Part shown: positions 13,210 through 14,256 of the stretch, piece by piece | How positions within the stretch are numbered: the first letter of the stretch is position 1 | Layout: each line of letters opens with the position of its first letter | NCBI GenBank assembly: GCA_002358575.1 | Contig: DEPD01000052.1 | Location: 1-14,256, forward strand | Source of the DNA: Lachnospiraceae bacterium UBA3401 | GTDB taxonomy: Bacteria; Bacillota; Clostridia; Lachnospirales; Lachnospiraceae | DNA length: 14,256 bases | Direction: 5' to 3' | Translations under genes and position numbers: made by a program | The notes under the pieces: model-generated | Seen by the model: the letters and a program-made list of their open reading frames with translations, nothing else | Told to the model about the DNA's origin: nothing | Databases searched by the model: none

Positions 13210-14250
13210 TTATGTTATTGTATACTTGCTCTTGTTTGTTTTTCCAACACCGAGGTCAAGCACTATCGAAACAGGAATTTTATCGTGAATGGTCTTATGG
13301 CGATCAAAATGGTCAATTCCATTTATTGATCCAATCCTTACAAAGTGCCAAAATTTAAGCACTTCCACATATCTCGCCTCTGTTTTTCTTTGTATATCCC
13401 CATATGGTTTATTATTGGAATTACAAACTAAAACTCCCCAATTTCCCCAATGTCTATCTGTATTTCCAATAAGATAATCAACAATATTCATCATATAATA
13501 ATTATATCTATCCAAAGAAAGAACATATTTTTTCGTACTTCTATTATGATTTATTGCATATATTTCAAATGCTTCCATTGAAACAATTGAATATTCTTTT
13601 GATGTAATATTACTACTCACACTAACCTTTTCCCCATCAAAATAGCCTCTTTCATATAATACCTGCAAAACGTTAAAACATCTGCATATTTGACTGGCAA
13701 GCAGCTCTCTTTCAACTGCATCTGAACCACCATCTTTCAGCAATCTAAAGCCATCATTCATTCTCTGCCATGCTTTAGGAAAGCATCCATTGGTTGACAA
13801 GTCTCTCGCTAAATATTCATTCTGTACTGTATACTGTTTTCCTCTTAATGCAATATCAATAAAAGTGTTATCCAAATGATTTTCATACAAATTAATATCT
13901 CTGAATGAAATCTTTTCTTTCTTTAATTTTCCCCAAAAGACATCTGTTAATGAAGCACATCTATAGGATAATGCAATTTTAGCTCTTTCTTTATTGGTTA
14001 CTGCCTGTAACATTCCTATACTATTTAATATTTCTTTTGCATACTTTCTATCTAAAGTAAGGATTCTTGTTGCACACCAATAATTAAAATTTGTAATGTT
14101 GCTAACTAATGTTTCAATATCTTCGGCTTCCTCTAAATATAAATTGTATGGCATAAATGATTTATAATATATTTTACATTGTCCAGAATCATTAATCTTT
14201 GCAACTCTTCTATCCATATGCATAATTTCATACACGTTTTTCTCTGGCAT
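13210..14250 (-). CDS. HipA-like kinase with a replaced C-terminus (chimeric or decaying)
   Basis: The 346-residue protein contains the HipA-like catalytic loop G-N-T-D-R-H-W-G-N-W-G at 262-272, with D265 as the expected catalytic base and N270 as a metal ligand. This places it with HipA-related Ser/Thr kinase-fold proteins of Lachnospiraceae. Family members continue after this loop into a segment of the type L-Y-P-L-M-D-F-N-Q-A-F that supplies the metal-binding D-F-N. Here, after K281-P282, the sequence changes to an unrelated 64-residue tail with no D-F-N. The DNA from 13210 to about 13390 is also less AT-rich than 13400-14250. I infer a recombination that cut the kinase and fused another piece in frame, so activity is doubtful. 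The start at 14250 is 6 bases from the window edge. A second candidate start is M-H-M-D-R-R, 9 residues later. No antitoxin gene is visible. Confidence 0.65.
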   Translation of the reverse strand: MPEKNVYEIMHMDRRVAKINDSGQCKIYYKSFMPYNLYLEEAEDIETLVSNITNFNYWCATRILTLDRKYAKEILNSIGMLQAVTNKERAKIALSYRCASLTDVFWGKLKKEKISFRDINLYENHLDNTFIDIALRGKQYTVQNEYLARDLSTNGCFPKAWQRMNDGFRLLKDGGSDAVERELLASQICRCFNVLQVLYERGYFDGEKVSVSSNITSKEYSIVSMEAFEIYAINHNRSTKKYVLSLDRYNYYMMNIVDYLIGNTDRHWGNWGVLVCNSNNKPYGDIQRKTEARYVEVLKFWHFVRIGSINGIDHFDRHKTIHDKIPVSIVLDLGVGKTNKSKYTIT

Positions 14251-14256
14251 TTAGCC

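Noticed and set aside
13210..14250. HipBA-type toxin-antitoxin system
   Set aside because: Only a HipA-like protein with a missing conserved segment is present; no HipB-like helix-turn-helix partner is seen before the window ends.

Overview
The window looks like a chromosomal segment of a low-GC Firmicute, most likely a Lachnospiraceae-type gut Clostridium (Roseburia, Lachnospira or Agathobacter-like). This rests on gene content (a clostridial uronate operon with an Eda-VOC fusion, Mbeg1-like/DUF2974, DUF3810, HflX), strong AGGAGG-type ribosome binding sites, sigma-A-like promoters and AT-rich spacers. It is an inference, because no marker gene fixes the species. Nearly all genes lie on the minus strand.

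Layout by region. 1-182 is non-coding and resembles the end of a dispersed repeat. 183-605 (HIT hydrolase) and 756-1055 (unknown small protein) are two small minus-strand genes. 1162-7132 is a five-gene catabolic operon read right to left: uxaB, uxaA, kdgK, an SDR dehydrogenase (kduD-like) and an eda-VOC fusion. It has a good promoter at 7206-7234, a palindromic operator candidate on the transcription start, and a terminator at 1093-1120. Together the genes take tagaturonate through altronate and 2-keto-3-deoxygluconate (KDG) to KDPG, then to pyruvate plus glyceraldehyde 3-phosphate. The SDR probably feeds in or interconverts a keto-uronate from another branch such as pectin lyase products. 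The isomerase (UxaC), the transporter and the regulator are not in the window.

7133-7452 is a structured intergenic region. 7453-9861 holds a serine-hydrolase-like DUF2974 protein and a membrane DUF3810 protein with a HExxH zinc motif, probably co-transcribed. 9993-11264 is the ribosome-associated GTPase HflX. 11265-11768 is a 500-base spacer with a dispersed palindrome, a 13-bp hairpin, a possible 37-residue ORF on the plus strand, and two divergent promoters: one toward hflX with a palindrome inside its spacer, and one with perfect consensus boxes for the tRNA gene.

11769-11843 is a tRNA-Pro with the unusual anticodon AGG, followed by a strong terminator. Everything after it (11897-14256) looks like decayed integrative-element cargo next to a tRNA gene: a short plus-strand coding remnant, a possible minus-strand remnant, DUF3970 and DUF6075 genes in an overlapping pair, and a HipA-like kinase whose conserved C-terminus has been replaced by an unrelated tail. 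No integrase, relaxase, antitoxin or complete defence system is visible.

The least ordinary points are the A34 tRNA-Pro, the repeated palindrome families, the regulatory architecture of the uxaB and hflX promoters, the Shine-Dalgarno hairpin in front of kdgK, and the chimeric HipA-like gene.
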